This document shows positions 42,861-51,971 of a DNA stretch of 52,383 bases, piece by piece; position 1 is the first letter of the stretch; each line of letters starts with the position of its first letter. Where the stretch lies: assembly GCA_035652535.1 (NCBI GenBank), contig DASRDP010000082.1, positions 1-52,383 of the forward strand. Reading direction: 5' to 3'. The position numbers were made by a program, and so were the translations under genes. Source of the stretch: Chloroflexota bacterium (GTDB lineage Bacteria; Chloroflexota; UBA6077; SHYK01). The notes below the pieces were generated by a model. It was not told the DNA's origin and did no database searches. It saw nothing but the letters and a program-made list of their open reading frames with translations.

Positions 42861-44537
42861 ATGATCGCGACGAAACGGAAAGAGTCCCACCGCGCTCGGT
42901 ATGCTCAATTTGCTGATGCGCTGGCGCGGCATGGGCTGGGTTACCTCGTCGGTGTTTTCGGCCTCGATCGGTTCTTGCCGTTTCATCGTGGCTTCCTGGG
43001 ACATCCGCGCCGGCCGGTGCCGTATACGCAAGCCGAGCACGTTCGTATGGCGCTCGAGGAATTGGGCGCGACGTTCATCAAACTCGGGCAGATCGCCTCA
43101 ACTCGCGCCGACCTCCTCCCACCGGACTATCAAGCTGAGCTGGCGAAGCTCCAGGACCAAGCTCCGCCCGTGCCGACGGACCAGATCGAAGAGGTGATCG
43201 CTGCAGAGCTTGGGCAGGCCCCGGACGCGCTGTTCGCCGCGTTTGACCGGGCTCCCCTCGCGGCGGCATCCATCGGCCAAGCCCACGCGGCCACGCTCCA
43301 CGATGGCACCGAGGTTGTTGTCAAGGTCCGCCGCCCCGGAGTCGTCGAGCAGATCGACGAGGACCTCGAAATCTTGCGTAACGTGGCAGCCGCCGCCGCG
43401 CGGCGATGGGAGGTCGCCGACCGATACGACGTGGTCGGCCTGGTGGAGGAGTTCGCCCAGACCCTACGCGCCGAGCTCGACTACATCCGCGAGGGCCGCA
43501 GCGCCGAGCGCATCGCGGCCAATTTCGCCGGCGACGGCGCCGTTCACACGCCCCGCGTGTTCTGGGACATGACAACGTCCCGAGTACTCGTGATCGAGCG
43601 CATCCGCGGCATCAAGATCGATGACGTCGCGGCGCTTGACGCGGCGCACATCGAGCGCCGTGCATTGGCCGAGCGGGCGGCGCACATCCTGCTCAAAATG
43701 GTGTTCGAGGATGGCTTCTTCCACGCCGATCCGCACCCGGGCAACTTCTTCGTCGAGCGAGATGGTCGCATCGGTCTCATCGACTTTGGCATGGTGGGCA
43801 CGGTTGATGACCACACGCAGGAGCTGCTGGTGAACGTGCTCTTCGCCGTGACCAGCGAGGACTCGAACAGGCTGGTCGACGCCCTGCTGGAGCTCGGGGT
43901 CGCTGGCAGGCGGATCGACCGCGACCTTCTGCGCCGAGATCTGGAGCACCATATCTCCCGATACTACGGGCAACCGCTGAGCGAACTGGCTGTCGGGCCA
44001 GTCCTCGGTGAGGCGCTCGGTATCGTCCGGCGCCACTCCCTGCGTCTGCCTCCCAATCTGGCGCTCCTGTTCAAGACGATCATCATGGCCGAAGCCCTCG
44101 CGGCGAGACTCGACCCATCGTTCCACCTCATCGATGTGCTCGTTCCATACGCACGACGGCTCATGCTCCGCCAGTACTCGCCCACCCTTTGGATGCGCCG
44201 ACTTGGGCGGACGAGCCTCGATGCGGCCCGCCTTGGAGTCGATCTGCCACAACACGTGCGGCGCGTGATCGGGGAGCTGGAACGGGGCGGAATCGAAGTT
44301 GGGATGCGGCCGGCGGGATTCGAACCCGTGCTTCGCCGCCTCGAAAAGCTGCTGAACCGCCTCATCCTCTGCATCCTCATCGCCTCCTTCGTCAATGGTC
44401 TGGCGGTCCTCATGTCCATCTACCACCCCCTCGGATGGGAGCGCTGGATCGGACTCACGTTCACCATCGGCTTCGCCGCGGCCGGTGTGCTCGGCCTGTA
44501 TCTCGTCTTGACAATCTTCCGATCGGGCCGTTCATAA
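42861..44537 (+). CDS. ABC1/UbiB family atypical kinase
   Basis: 558 residues. FIKLGQIASTRADLLPPDY is the characteristic KxGQ motif, HADPHPGNFF and LIDFGMVG follow, and two C-terminal hydrophobic helices (about 490-515 and 525-552) anchor the protein. UbiB kinases support isoprenoid quinone or lipid metabolism. The ATG at 42861 lacks a strong Shine-Dalgarno. A tRNA T-arm-like string inside the gene (44312-44331) is a coincidence of codons. Confidence 0.92.
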   Translation: MIATKRKESHRARYAQFADALARHGLGYLVGVFGLDRFLPFHRGFLGHPRRPVPYTQAEHVRMALEELGATFIKLGQIASTRADLLPPDYQAELAKLQDQAPPVPTDQIEEVIAAELGQAPDALFAAFDRAPLAAASIGQAHAATLHDGTEVVVKVRRPGVVEQIDEDLEILRNVAAAAARRWEVADRYDVVGLVEEFAQTLRAELDYIREGRSAERIAANFAGDGAVHTPRVFWDMTTSRVLVIERIRGIKIDDVAALDAAHIERRALAERAAHILLKMVFEDGFFHADPHPGNFFVERDGRIGLIDFGMVGTVDDHTQELLVNVLFAVTSEDSNRLVDALLELGVAGRRIDRDLLRRDLEHHISRYYGQPLSELAVGPVLGEALGIVRRHSLRLPPNLALLFKTIIMAEALAARLDPSFHLIDVLVPYARRLMLRQYSPTLWMRRLGRTSLDAARLGVDLPQHVRRVIGELERGGIEVGMRPAGFEPVLRRLEKLLNRLILCILIASFVNGLAVLMSIYHPLGWERWIGLTFTIGFAAAGVLGLYLVLTIFRSGRS

Positions 44538-44541
44538 GCCG

Positions 44542-45197
44542 CCAAGTCAAGTCGATAAAGGGCCAGGCGACCAGGTCGTGGGCGGCTCGATCAATCGCCA
44601 GGGATCGATCATGATGGAGGCGACGAACGTCGGCGGCGAGACGGTCCTCGCACAGATCGTCGCCCTCGTGGAGCAGGCGCAAAGCTCGAAAGCGCCCGGG
44701 CAGCGGCTGGCCGACAGGGCAGCGGGTTACCTCGTCGTCGTGGCGGTCGGAGCTGGCCTGCTGACGTTCGCGGCCGGGGTGCCGCCGGGCGGCGCGAATC
44801 TCAATGTCGCCCGAACGTTTGCGATTTCGGCGGTGGTGATCGCCTGTCCTGACGCCCGCGGCCTCGCGACGCCAGCGGCGGTGGCGGTGGGGACGGGTTT
44901 GGGCGCCCAGCACAACATCCTCATCAAGGACGCCGCGACGCTCGAAGCCATATCGAGCGTGCAGGCCGTCGTTCTCGATAAAACGGGACGGTCAGCAAGA
45001 TGAAGCAGAACCTGTTCTGAGCGAGCATCTACAGTCTGCTCGCCATTCCGGTCGCCGCCGGCGTGCTTTACCCGCGCTTCGGCGTCATGCTTCAGCCGGA
45101 GTGGGCGGCGCTGCTCATGAGCCTCAGCTCGATCATCGTCGCCAGTAACGCAGTGCTCCTCAAGCGAATCGAGGGTGAGCTGACCCGGATCGCGTGA
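44542..45197 (+). pseudogene. Decayed heavy-metal P-type ATPase remnant
   Basis: From 44542 the frame reads VDKGPGDQVVGGSIN, which is the actuator region of a P1B ATPase without its TGES and without TM1-4. It continues through a transporter region ACPDARGLATP and ends at VVLDKTG, then runs out (stop at about 45001-45003). A second frame picks up the family's C-terminus, KMKQNLF, TGA, ASIYSLLAIPVAAGVLYP and LMSLSSIIVASNAVLLKR, ending with a TGA at 45195-45197. So the 5' part, the whole phosphorylation and nucleotide domain are missing, there is a frame change, and the expected Trp codon TGG reads TGA. It is CPD-type, unlike the intact CPC-type ATPase 3.9 kb upstream. Confidence 0.9.
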
Positions 45198-45210
45198 CCG
45201 ACGCGCTGAC

Positions 45211-46236
45211 CTACAACTCCTCGCGCACGCGACGCGTCCCCTCCACGAGCGCACGCAACTTCGCCTCGGCCACATCGCGCGGGAGGTACTTCATGCCACA
45301 ATCCGTAGAGGGAATGACTCGGTCTGGCGAAACGTACGCCAGTGCGGCGCGAATACGCGAGGCGACGATCTCCGGCGTCTCAATCTCGTGGCTCACGATG
45401 TCGATCACACCGAGGATGATCGTCTTGCTCGGCACGAGGAGCAGATCCTGGGGCCGAAGCTGGAGCTGCGCCGCTTCGAGCGAGAGCTGCCGGACCTGGC
45501 AATCGTTCAGCTCCGCGAGGAACGGGTAGCCATCGGGCCGGTCCGCGATGATGTGGCCGTAGCCAAAGCACGTGTGGAGCGCGGTCGGCACCTGAATCCC
45601 GTCGAGCGCGCGGTCGATGGCCGCGTTGGCGTAGGCGCGCGCGTCGTCGGGCCAGGCCTGGAGGAGCGGCTCGTCGATCTGGACCACGTCGGCGCCGGCA
45701 GCCTCCAGGGCGTGCAGCTCCGCGTTCACGGCGGCCGCCAGCGCGAGCGCGAGCCCCGCCCCGTCGCGGTAGTACTCGTCCTGAACCTGATGAGCCATGG
45801 TGAATGGCCCGGGCAGCGTGATCTTGATGGGATGGCTCGTGAGCGACCGAAGCACCTGCACGTCCCGCGCGAGCGCGGGCTCACCGTGCTCGATGGGTCC
45901 GACGACCCGAGGCACTGGATTCGGCCGGCCGGTCCGGCTCGGCGCGATCCCCGGGTGGTCGACGTCGAGCCCGCCGAGGGTCGTGGTGAATCGGTTGGCG
46001 TAGCTCTCCCGACGCTCCTCGCCGTCGGTGAGGATGTCGATTCCCGCCAGCTCCTGCATGCGGACGGCCAGCGCCGTCGCGTCGTCCTGCGCCTGCTCCA
46101 GGTAAGCCTCGGGCACGCGCCACAGCTCGCGCATCCGCGATCGGGGCGGGGAGATGGCGCTGAGGGCATTCCGGTCGATGAGCCAATCGGGCTGGGGAAG
46201 ACTGCCAACGATCGTCGTCGGCAGGAGCGTATTCAT
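45211..46236 (-). CDS. MetE-like cobalamin-independent methionine synthase C-terminal domain protein
   Basis: 341 residues. HTCFGYGH (H221, C223), QIDEPLL (D188, E189) and STDCGMKY provide the zinc-site pattern of the MetE catalytic barrel. It corresponds to the C-terminal half only, as in many stand-alone MetE-like proteins, whose substrates are often unknown methyl donors. The ATG at 46236 gives the standard N-terminus (TTIVGSLPQPDWL). The frame opens further upstream in shadow sequence. Convergent with the ATPase remnant. Confidence 0.88.
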   Translation of the reverse strand: MNTLLPTTIVGSLPQPDWLIDRNALSAISPPRSRMRELWRVPEAYLEQAQDDATALAVRMQELAGIDILTDGEERRESYANRFTTTLGGLDVDHPGIAPSRTGRPNPVPRVVGPIEHGEPALARDVQVLRSLTSHPIKITLPGPFTMAHQVQDEYYRDGAGLALALAAAVNAELHALEAAGADVVQIDEPLLQAWPDDARAYANAAIDRALDGIQVPTALHTCFGYGHIIADRPDGYPFLAELNDCQVRQLSLEAAQLQLRPQDLLLVPSKTIILGVIDIVSHEIETPEIVASRIRAALAYVSPDRVIPSTDCGMKYLPRDVAEAKLRALVEGTRRVREEL

Positions 46237-46283
46237 GCTCTCTGCACCCCAGGCGCCGCGGGCCGGCGATACGTCACCGGCTG

Positions 46284-47285
46284 TCAGGACGGACCGAGGG
46301 TGCGCTCGCGGACGCGCTCGATCACGCCGCGCTCGATGGGCCGGCCCTGGGCGTCCAGGATCCGCTGCGGCGAATATCCCTCGGGCCAGACGTTCTGCCA
46401 CCAATCACGGATCCCGTAGCGGATCTGGAGCTGCCAGTAGCTCTCCGTGCTGTTGTTGAAGTGCTCGTGCTCCCACATGCACGGCGGGACGTGAAGGACA
46501 TCGCCCGCTTCCCACTGCTCTTCCGAACCCTCCATCTCGCTCATCCCGCGCCCAGACCATGCGTAGATCATCGCCTCGAGGTGCTTGTGCCGCCCGCTGT
46601 GCGTGCCGGCCGGCTCTTCCCACATGGCGGTCACCGCGACGGTCTTAGCCCGGAACCCGTTCTGGGGCTGCACGAGGTATTTGATGCGGTGGTGCTGGTT
46701 CCGCGAGGCGTCGACGGCGTTGTGGCCGGGGAACTCGTCGTCCTCCGGGGCCTCCTCCATGTGGATCAGGGCGCGCGCGCCATCGGCGTAGTACTGGCCG
46801 TCCATGGCCGGAAAGCGGGCGAGCGCCGCTGGGTCGTTTGGGCCGCAGGTCTCGTACTGGTACAGCTTGGCCAGATTGAAGAAGCGCTCGAGGCTGAAGC
46901 ACATACCGGAGAGGTAGAGGGCCGGCGTGCCGCCCGTATTGAAGTGCTGATGCACCGCGCGATAGGGGATGTGGAGCGTGCTGCCCTGGTGCCAGTCGAA
47001 CCGTTGGCCATTTACGATGCTGAAGCCTTCCCCCTCGAGGAAGTGGATCGACTCCTCGCCGTGGGCGTGCTTCCCGGTGTGCCACCCGACGGGAATCTGG
47101 GCCTTGAGGACATCGCTTCCCATCGTTGCAAAGCCATTCGAGTTGCACACCATGAGCTTGACCATGGCGTCCTGCGGCGTCTCAACCCATGGGATGTCCC
47201 GGTCTCGCGCCACGTGTTTTGCCTGGCGGAACTCATGCTCACTGCGGGCGTCGGCCGCGAGCCAATCGTCGTAAAACGTCGCCAT
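46284..47285 (-). CDS. Bicupin protein, gentisate-dioxygenase-like
   Basis: 333 residues with two cupin domains: HTGKHAHGEESIHFLEGEGF in the first and SGRHKHLEAMIYAWSGRG in the second. Gentisate 1,2-dioxygenase and related ring-cleaving enzymes are bicupins that use an iron site in the first domain. A ring-cleavage role would fit the adjacent UbiD gene, but other bicupins have other roles. ATG at 47285, GAGGG upstream. The longer open frame (to 47927) overlaps the UbiD gene and is a shadow. Confidence 0.85.
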   Translation of the reverse strand: MATFYDDWLAADARSEHEFRQAKHVARDRDIPWVETPQDAMVKLMVCNSNGFATMGSDVLKAQIPVGWHTGKHAHGEESIHFLEGEGFSIVNGQRFDWHQGSTLHIPYRAVHQHFNTGGTPALYLSGMCFSLERFFNLAKLYQYETCGPNDPAALARFPAMDGQYYADGARALIHMEEAPEDDEFPGHNAVDASRNQHHRIKYLVQPQNGFRAKTVAVTAMWEEPAGTHSGRHKHLEAMIYAWSGRGMSEMEGSEEQWEAGDVLHVPPCMWEHEHFNNSTESYWQLQIRYGIRDWWQNVWPEGYSPQRILDAQGRPIERGVIERVRERTLGPS

Positions 47286-47293
47286 CGCCGCCC

Positions 47294-48769
47294 TCACCGA
47301 CTCGGCGGGGTGTCGCCGCGGAGGATCCACCCCCACTTCTCGCGCGTCTCCCGCTTGTAGGCGGGGTCTGGCCCGATGGCGTGGGGGAACTTGTCCATCC
47401 ACTCGTACGGCTTGCAGGCGTCGATCAAGAGCCGCGAGTTCAGTCCCTTCTGGTCGGGGTGGATCGCCGGGTCCAGCGGACCGCTCCAGGCCCGCTTGAT
47501 GATATCCAGCGAGCGCTCCGGGTCGGACCGCGTGCAGACCGCCCACATCACCTCGTCCAGGTCCGTCACGTCGATGTCGTCGTCCACCACGATGACCAGA
47601 CGCCCCAGGTACGCTCCGGCCCGGCACATCGCCGCCACATGAAGCGCCTGCCGAGCGTGGCCGGGATAGCGCTGCTTGATGGAGACGACGTTCAGCAGGC
47701 GCGTGCCACCCACGCCGTGGCACCAGACGGACACGACGTCCGGCACGCCGGCCTGGCGGATCTCGCGACGCAGCAGCGCCGAGCTGAGATAGACCCGGTA
47801 CTTGTGCGCCTCGTAGGGCGGCTTCTCGGGGGGAACACCCAGGATGACCGGATCGTCGCGGTAGTAGACGGCCTTGACGTCGACCACCGGCTCCTCGCGC
47901 GAGCCGCTGGCGTAGTAGCCCGTCCACTCGCCGAAAGGCCCTTCCATGAGCTTGGTGTTCGGATATGCGAAGCCCTCGAGGACGATCTCCGCGTGCGCGG
48001 GGATCGGGAGCCCCGTGTGGCGGCCGCGCACGACTTCCACGGGCTCGCCCCGAAGTCCGCCGACCCAGTCCATCTCGTTCACGCCCGGCGCGATCTCAAT
48101 ACCGGCGGCGAGGTAGAAGACCGGATCGCCGCCCACAACGATGGCGATGGGCATGGGCTCGCCGCGCGCGAAATACGTGTCGCGGTGGATCCGACCGTGC
48201 TTGCCCGGTGAGATGTAGAGCCCGACCTGCTTGGCATTGTGCACCATGACGCGGTACGTGCCCGTGTTCACCCAGTCGCTGTCCGGGTCCTTGGTAATGT
48301 CGACGCAGCCGGTCCCGATGTAGCGGCCCCCGTCCTCCGGGTGCCAGAAGGGCGCCGGGAACTTCAGCACGTCGACGGCGTCGCCCTCGTCCACGTTTTC
48401 GAAAATCGGGCCGCGCTCGACGTCGCGGATGGGGATGGGCGCCATCGAATCCATGCGGTTCTCGAACCAGTCCATCAGCCCCTCGGTGCTGATCCTGGGG
48501 TCGAGTCCCAGCGTAATGGCGAGCCGCTCGCGCTCGCCGTTGGAGTTGAGGAGCACACGAAACCCCTTGGGATAGCCGGGGATCTCGTCGCAGATCACCG
48601 CGGGCGCGCCATCGGTGTGGGTCAGCATCTCACCGATTCGGCCGATGTCCTCCTGCCACGTGGCCCCGGCCACGCGCCGCAGCTCGCCGATGGCGTCGAC
48701 ACGTTCGAGCCATTCCCGCAGGCCGCGGTAGTTGCTGACGCTTGTCGGCCGCGATGCGAGATCTACCAT
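47294..48769 (-). CDS. Second UbiD-family (de)carboxylase
   Basis: 491 residues. NTGTYRVMVHNAKQVGLYISPG and MEGPFGEWTGYYASG are the UbiD signatures with the arginine and glutamates used with prenylated FMN. It shares the size of the UbiD at 30272 but differs widely in sequence, so it is not a recent copy. ATG with GGGAGG just upstream. It is followed closely by the bicupin gene (8 nt), indicating an operon and suggesting that a decarboxylated product feeds ring cleavage. Confidence 0.92.
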   Translation of the reverse strand: MVDLASRPTSVSNYRGLREWLERVDAIGELRRVAGATWQEDIGRIGEMLTHTDGAPAVICDEIPGYPKGFRVLLNSNGERERLAITLGLDPRISTEGLMDWFENRMDSMAPIPIRDVERGPIFENVDEGDAVDVLKFPAPFWHPEDGGRYIGTGCVDITKDPDSDWVNTGTYRVMVHNAKQVGLYISPGKHGRIHRDTYFARGEPMPIAIVVGGDPVFYLAAGIEIAPGVNEMDWVGGLRGEPVEVVRGRHTGLPIPAHAEIVLEGFAYPNTKLMEGPFGEWTGYYASGSREEPVVDVKAVYYRDDPVILGVPPEKPPYEAHKYRVYLSSALLRREIRQAGVPDVVSVWCHGVGGTRLLNVVSIKQRYPGHARQALHVAAMCRAGAYLGRLVIVVDDDIDVTDLDEVMWAVCTRSDPERSLDIIKRAWSGPLDPAIHPDQKGLNSRLLIDACKPYEWMDKFPHAIGPDPAYKRETREKWGWILRGDTPPSR

Positions 48770-48841
48770 CAGGCCTCCCCACCAAACCTGCCACCCGGAG
48801 CGGCAATCTGCGCGACGACCGGGTCTGCGCGCCCGCGCGCG

Positions 48842-49552
48842 TCAGCGGCCGTCCGGCACCCGAATAGCGCCTTTGAACCCACCGAACAATGCGGTGCGGA
48901 GCTCGCGCCAGAAGCAGTCGGCCGGCGCGAAACCCGCCTCTGCAAGCCAGCCAAGATGCTCCCCGACCGTTCCCAGGTAGTCGCGATAACCGCGCACCGC
49001 CGCGAAACCCGACGCCTGATCGCTGCTCGCGAACCGGTACAGCTCGCCGAGAGCCGGGTGGGGCGCGCGCACGTAGTCGAAATTCATGAAGAACCCGCCC
49101 GGGGCAACGACGGAAGCGATCTCCCGATACAGCTCGCGCACGCGCGCTGGATCCTCGAGATTATGGATAGCGATTGTGGAGAGCGCCACGTCGACCGGTT
49201 CGCCAATCCCCTCGGTCCAGCGGCGATCGACCAGATCGGCCTCGACGAAGGCCGTGCGCGACGCGAATCGTCGGAGCCGAGCCCGGGCCTGGTCCAGCAT
49301 GGCCGGCGAGCCATCCAGCAGGACGGCTTCGGCGCGCGGGAACCGGTCGAGCAGTTCCTCGTCCAGCCAACCATCCCCGGCGCCGACGTTCAGATACCGA
49401 AACGTCTCGCTCGACTTCCGCGGTATGAGCGCCCGCACCATCGCGAATTGGCGCTCCCGCTCTGGCGCGCGCGCCTTCTGACGCTCGAGCCAGTCCGCCA
49501 CGAAGGCTTCGTCGAACCAGTTCTCTCGCTCCCGCGCTTCGCTCGCCTGCAT
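48842..49552 (-). CDS. Class I SAM-dependent methyltransferase
   Basis: 236 residues. YLNVGAGDGWLDEELL is the SAM-binding motif I, VLLDGS the acidic end of strand 2, and VDVALSTIAIHNLED motif post-II. The substrate is not evident. The ATG follows the aldolase stop without a gap (TAGATG), so the two genes are coupled. Located 72 nt upstream of the second UbiD gene in the same orientation. Confidence 0.88.
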   Translation of the reverse strand: MQASEARERENWFDEAFVADWLERQKARAPERERQFAMVRALIPRKSSETFRYLNVGAGDGWLDEELLDRFPRAEAVLLDGSPAMLDQARARLRRFASRTAFVEADLVDRRWTEGIGEPVDVALSTIAIHNLEDPARVRELYREIASVVAPGGFFMNFDYVRAPHPALGELYRFASSDQASGFAAVRGYRDYLGTVGEHLGWLAEAGFAPADCFWRELRTALFGGFKGAIRVPDGR

Positions 49553-50473
49553 CTAGCGGCGTCCAGCGCCCGCGAGCTGCCCCGCTTCCGTGCGCATGAT
49601 CTCGCGAATCCGATGCGTGAGGGCGAGCGCCTCGGCGAAGGGCCGCTGCCACACGTTTCGCCCGAAGATCAAGCCGGTGCACCCATTGCGCATCGAGAGA
49701 CGCGCTTTGGCAAGGACGTCTTCTTCGTCCTGCCGAGCGCCGCCGGAGACCAGCACGGGCGTCCGGCCCGCCGCGGCCACCACCCGCCGCACCGCCTCCT
49801 CCTCGGAGAACGTGGCGCTCTTGTACGGCGCGGGCGTCTGCGCGTTCTTCTCTGGGTCGTACTCCGGCAGATTGACCTTCACCACGTCCGCGCCCAGCTC
49901 CTGGGCCACGCGAGCCGCGTACTCGATAGCCCAGGATGTGAGCTGGCCGCCCTTCGCATTGATCGCCTTCCCCCGGGGATAGGACCATACGATCACCGGC
50001 ATCCCGAACCGCATGGCGTCTTTCCGAACTTCCGCGAACTGCTGGAAGTCCTTGTCTTGCGCCGGGGAGCCAACGTACAGCGTGTAGCCGACGGCGTCCG
50101 CGCCGAGCCGCACCGCGTCCTCCACCGACGCGTTGCAGGGGCTAAATGCCTCCTCGTCGGATGGAACCTCCGTCTTCCCGTTCAGCTTGAGCACGAGGGG
50201 AACGCGCCCGGCGTATCGGCCCATGTACTTCTCCGCGATGCCGATCTGGAACACGATGGCGGAGAAATTGCCTTCTTCTGCGAGGCGCAGCTGAAATTCT
50301 GGATCCTGCGAATCCGGATTGTCCCAGAAGTCCCGGGGACCGTGCTCCAGGCCCTGATCGATGGGCAAGAACATCCCCAGCCCGTTGCCCGGGCCGTGCT
50401 GATACAACATCCGATAGAGCCGAGCGCGCTTCCCGGGCGATAGCTCGAGATCATCGAGGGTGAACCGCGGCAT
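49553..50473 (-). CDS. Class I fructose-bisphosphate aldolase (FbaB/DeoC type)
   Basis: 306 residues. NGLGMFLPIDQGLEHG and DVVKVNLPEYDPE (with the Schiff-base lysine) are typical of class I FbaB-type aldolases; VLVSGGARQDEED and IFGRNVWQRP are the C-terminal phosphate-binding segments. It may act in glycolysis or gluconeogenesis, or on a related aldol substrate. GGAGG upstream of the ATG. It is coupled to the methyltransferase downstream. Confidence 0.88.
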   Translation of the reverse strand: MPRFTLDDLELSPGKRARLYRMLYQHGPGNGLGMFLPIDQGLEHGPRDFWDNPDSQDPEFQLRLAEEGNFSAIVFQIGIAEKYMGRYAGRVPLVLKLNGKTEVPSDEEAFSPCNASVEDAVRLGADAVGYTLYVGSPAQDKDFQQFAEVRKDAMRFGMPVIVWSYPRGKAINAKGGQLTSWAIEYAARVAQELGADVVKVNLPEYDPEKNAQTPAPYKSATFSEEEAVRRVVAAAGRTPVLVSGGARQDEEDVLAKARLSMRNGCTGLIFGRNVWQRPFAEALALTHRIREIMRTEAGQLAGAGRR

Positions 50474-50542
50474 ATTTCACCTCCTGGCGGCAATTATAGG
50501 TGGAGAAATGTGAAACGGCGGCCCTCCGTCGACAGCACGCGA

Positions 50543-50572
50543 AGCAGCCCGGGCGGTTTGGCCCGGGCTGCT
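50543..50572 (-). terminator. Rho-independent type terminator hairpin
   Basis: A perfect 12-bp GC-rich stem, AGCAGCCCGGGC / GCCCGGGCTGCT, has a 6-nt loop. It lies 22 nt past the stop of the membrane-protein gene (minus strand) and before the aldolase gene, so it should end the former transcript. No clear T-run follows. Confidence 0.7.
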
Positions 50573-50594
50573 CGATTATGCCGCTCGCCAGGAC

Positions 50595-51248
50595 TCAGCG
50601 GGTACGCTCAACCTCCACAGTCGGGTTGGCCCCCAAGTAGCCGCCGATGGCGGACGCGACCAGCGCAACGATCATCACGATAAGGCTCGCCCACGCCGCG
50701 TTCCGCACGCCCTCGGCAGCGCGCGCCACTTCGGTCGGCGATACGGTACCGCCGACGCTCGATGGGGGCGCGACGTTACCGGGGGCCATCGTCGCCGCGC
50801 CCGCCGCCAGTCCGCCGAGCCCACTCAGCAAACCGCTCATCCCCTGCGTCGCCACCAGCATCGTCACCGGAACCGAGAGCAGGAACACCATGGCGCCGTT
50901 GGCCATCCCGCGCGAGCGCGTAGCGCAATTCACGATGCGCGCAGCCGCGAAGCCGCCAATGAGGTAGGAGATTATGCCGCTGATGCCCGCCCACAGCGCC
51001 GAATTAATGCCCGCCTCCGTCGCCGGGGCGGTACCGGTCGCTGCTGCTGATCCAGCGTTGAACGCGCTGAGACCCGTGGCGATTCCCAACAAGCCCAGCA
51101 GCGCAAAGATCGTGAGACCGATAAGATAGCCACCGACGATCGATCCCCAGTGAAGGGGCGATGTCTCATACAGTCGCGCAGGGCTGACGCCCACCTCTCC
51201 AACAGGGGGAAACCGACTGGTTGTCGTGCGCACGGGTTCCGCTGCCAT
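50595..51248 (-). CDS. Multi-spanning membrane protein, unknown function
   Basis: 217 residues with about four hydrophobic segments (SIVGGYLIGLTIFALLGLLG, ALWAGISGIISYLIGGFAAA, MVFLLSVPVTMLVATQGM and LIVMIVALVASAIGGYLG). It is alanine- and glycine-rich. No conserved family recognised. ATG at 51248 with GGGAGG upstream; the terminator just downstream marks it as single-gene transcript. Confidence 0.75.
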   Translation of the reverse strand: MAAEPVRTTTSRFPPVGEVGVSPARLYETSPLHWGSIVGGYLIGLTIFALLGLLGIATGLSAFNAGSAAATGTAPATEAGINSALWAGISGIISYLIGGFAAARIVNCATRSRGMANGAMVFLLSVPVTMLVATQGMSGLLSGLGGLAAGAATMAPGNVAPPSSVGGTVSPTEVARAAEGVRNAAWASLIVMIVALVASAIGGYLGANPTVEVERTR

Positions 51249-51408
51249 ACCAACCTCCCTCCTCACACCTCTACCCAGATGGTCAACGGCGTGCGAGTAT
51301 CGGCACGTCAAGCAGGGTAATCGTTACGTCAACATTTTGAGGGAACCGCGGGAAGACGGATCCAACGGTGGCAGCGCGCCCGGCCAGACGCGCGGCCGAA
51401 ACATGACC

Positions 51409-51530
51409 GGTCATCCTGAGCAAAGCAAAGGTTCGACTAAAAAACGATCAACCATCGACAGATTCTTCGCCAGCGGGCTCAGAATGACACGTTCGGGCTC
51501 AGAATGACACGTTCGGGCTCAGAATGACCG
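51409..51530. repeat. Dispersed GTCAT-CTGAG repeat, mixed orientation
   Basis: GGTCATCCTGAGCAAAGCAAAG (51409-51430) is in plus orientation. From 51462 the family appears inverted, ending in GGGCTCAGAATGAC at 51475-51488, with two more copies of that end at 51495-51508 and 51515-51528 (20-nt period). The arms could fold on each other. Same family as the tandem repeats at 37744-37860, which read GTCATGCTGAGCCCGC. Confidence 0.8.
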
Positions 51531-51563
51531 TTTCCGTCCGGCCCTCCAGGGGCGCAACGGCGC

Positions 51564-51971
51564 TCAATAGGTGACGACGAGCACCGCGCCGGCGAGATGA
51601 TCTGCCAGAAAGGCGATCAGCCCGCGCCCGCCCGAGATCGCCGGACCGAGATCCGCGTCCGTGATTCCCCACACGTACATCGATGACGTGCACGCATACA
51701 GCTCGACGTCCCCGGATTGCCGCAACTCCTCGAGTCCAGCCTGCAGATCCCGGTTGGCGTCGATCTCAGCGGCGACGCTGGGCGCCAGGATCCGGCGTCT
51801 TGCGTCGGGGACGCAGACCATTGGGATGCTTTCATCGCGGAAGAGCACCCGAACTTGCATCCCCTGTCGCGCACGGACGGAGCAGTCCCGGATCACAGCG
51901 GCCATCGTTTCGACACCACCCGAGGCCACGATGGCAGCCAGGCGCCCCATCGTCGGCTTTTCGCCGGACAT
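51564..51971 (-). CDS. DsrE-like protein
   Basis: About 135 residues: LAAIVASGGVETMAAVIRDCSVRARQGMQVRVLFRD followed by ELYACTSSMYVWGI, with the conserved cysteine in YACTSSM, fits DsrE/peroxiredoxin-like proteins that take part in sulfur transfer or stress. The ATG shares bases with the upstream DsrE-like gene (TGATG). Two such genes in tandem are typical of this family. Confidence 0.75.
   Translation of the reverse strand: MSGEKPTMGRLAAIVASGGVETMAAVIRDCSVRARQGMQVRVLFRDESIPMVCVPDARRRILAPSVAAEIDANRDLQAGLEELRQSGDVELYACTSSMYVWGITDADLGPAISGGRGLIAFLADHLAGAVLVVTY

Noticed and set aside
44306-44390. A tRNA T-arm-like string (GGGATTCGAACCC) in the UbiB gene
   Set aside because: No matching 5' acceptor arm or anticodon arm was found at the right distance, and the string is ordinary UbiB coding sequence (PAGFEP).
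47286-47927. N-terminal extension of the bicupin frame
   Set aside because: It overlaps the UbiD gene in another frame and lacks cupin-like sequence.
48239-50443. A 734-codon plus-strand open frame
   Set aside because: Antisense to the UbiD, methyltransferase and aldolase genes, which have clear motifs.
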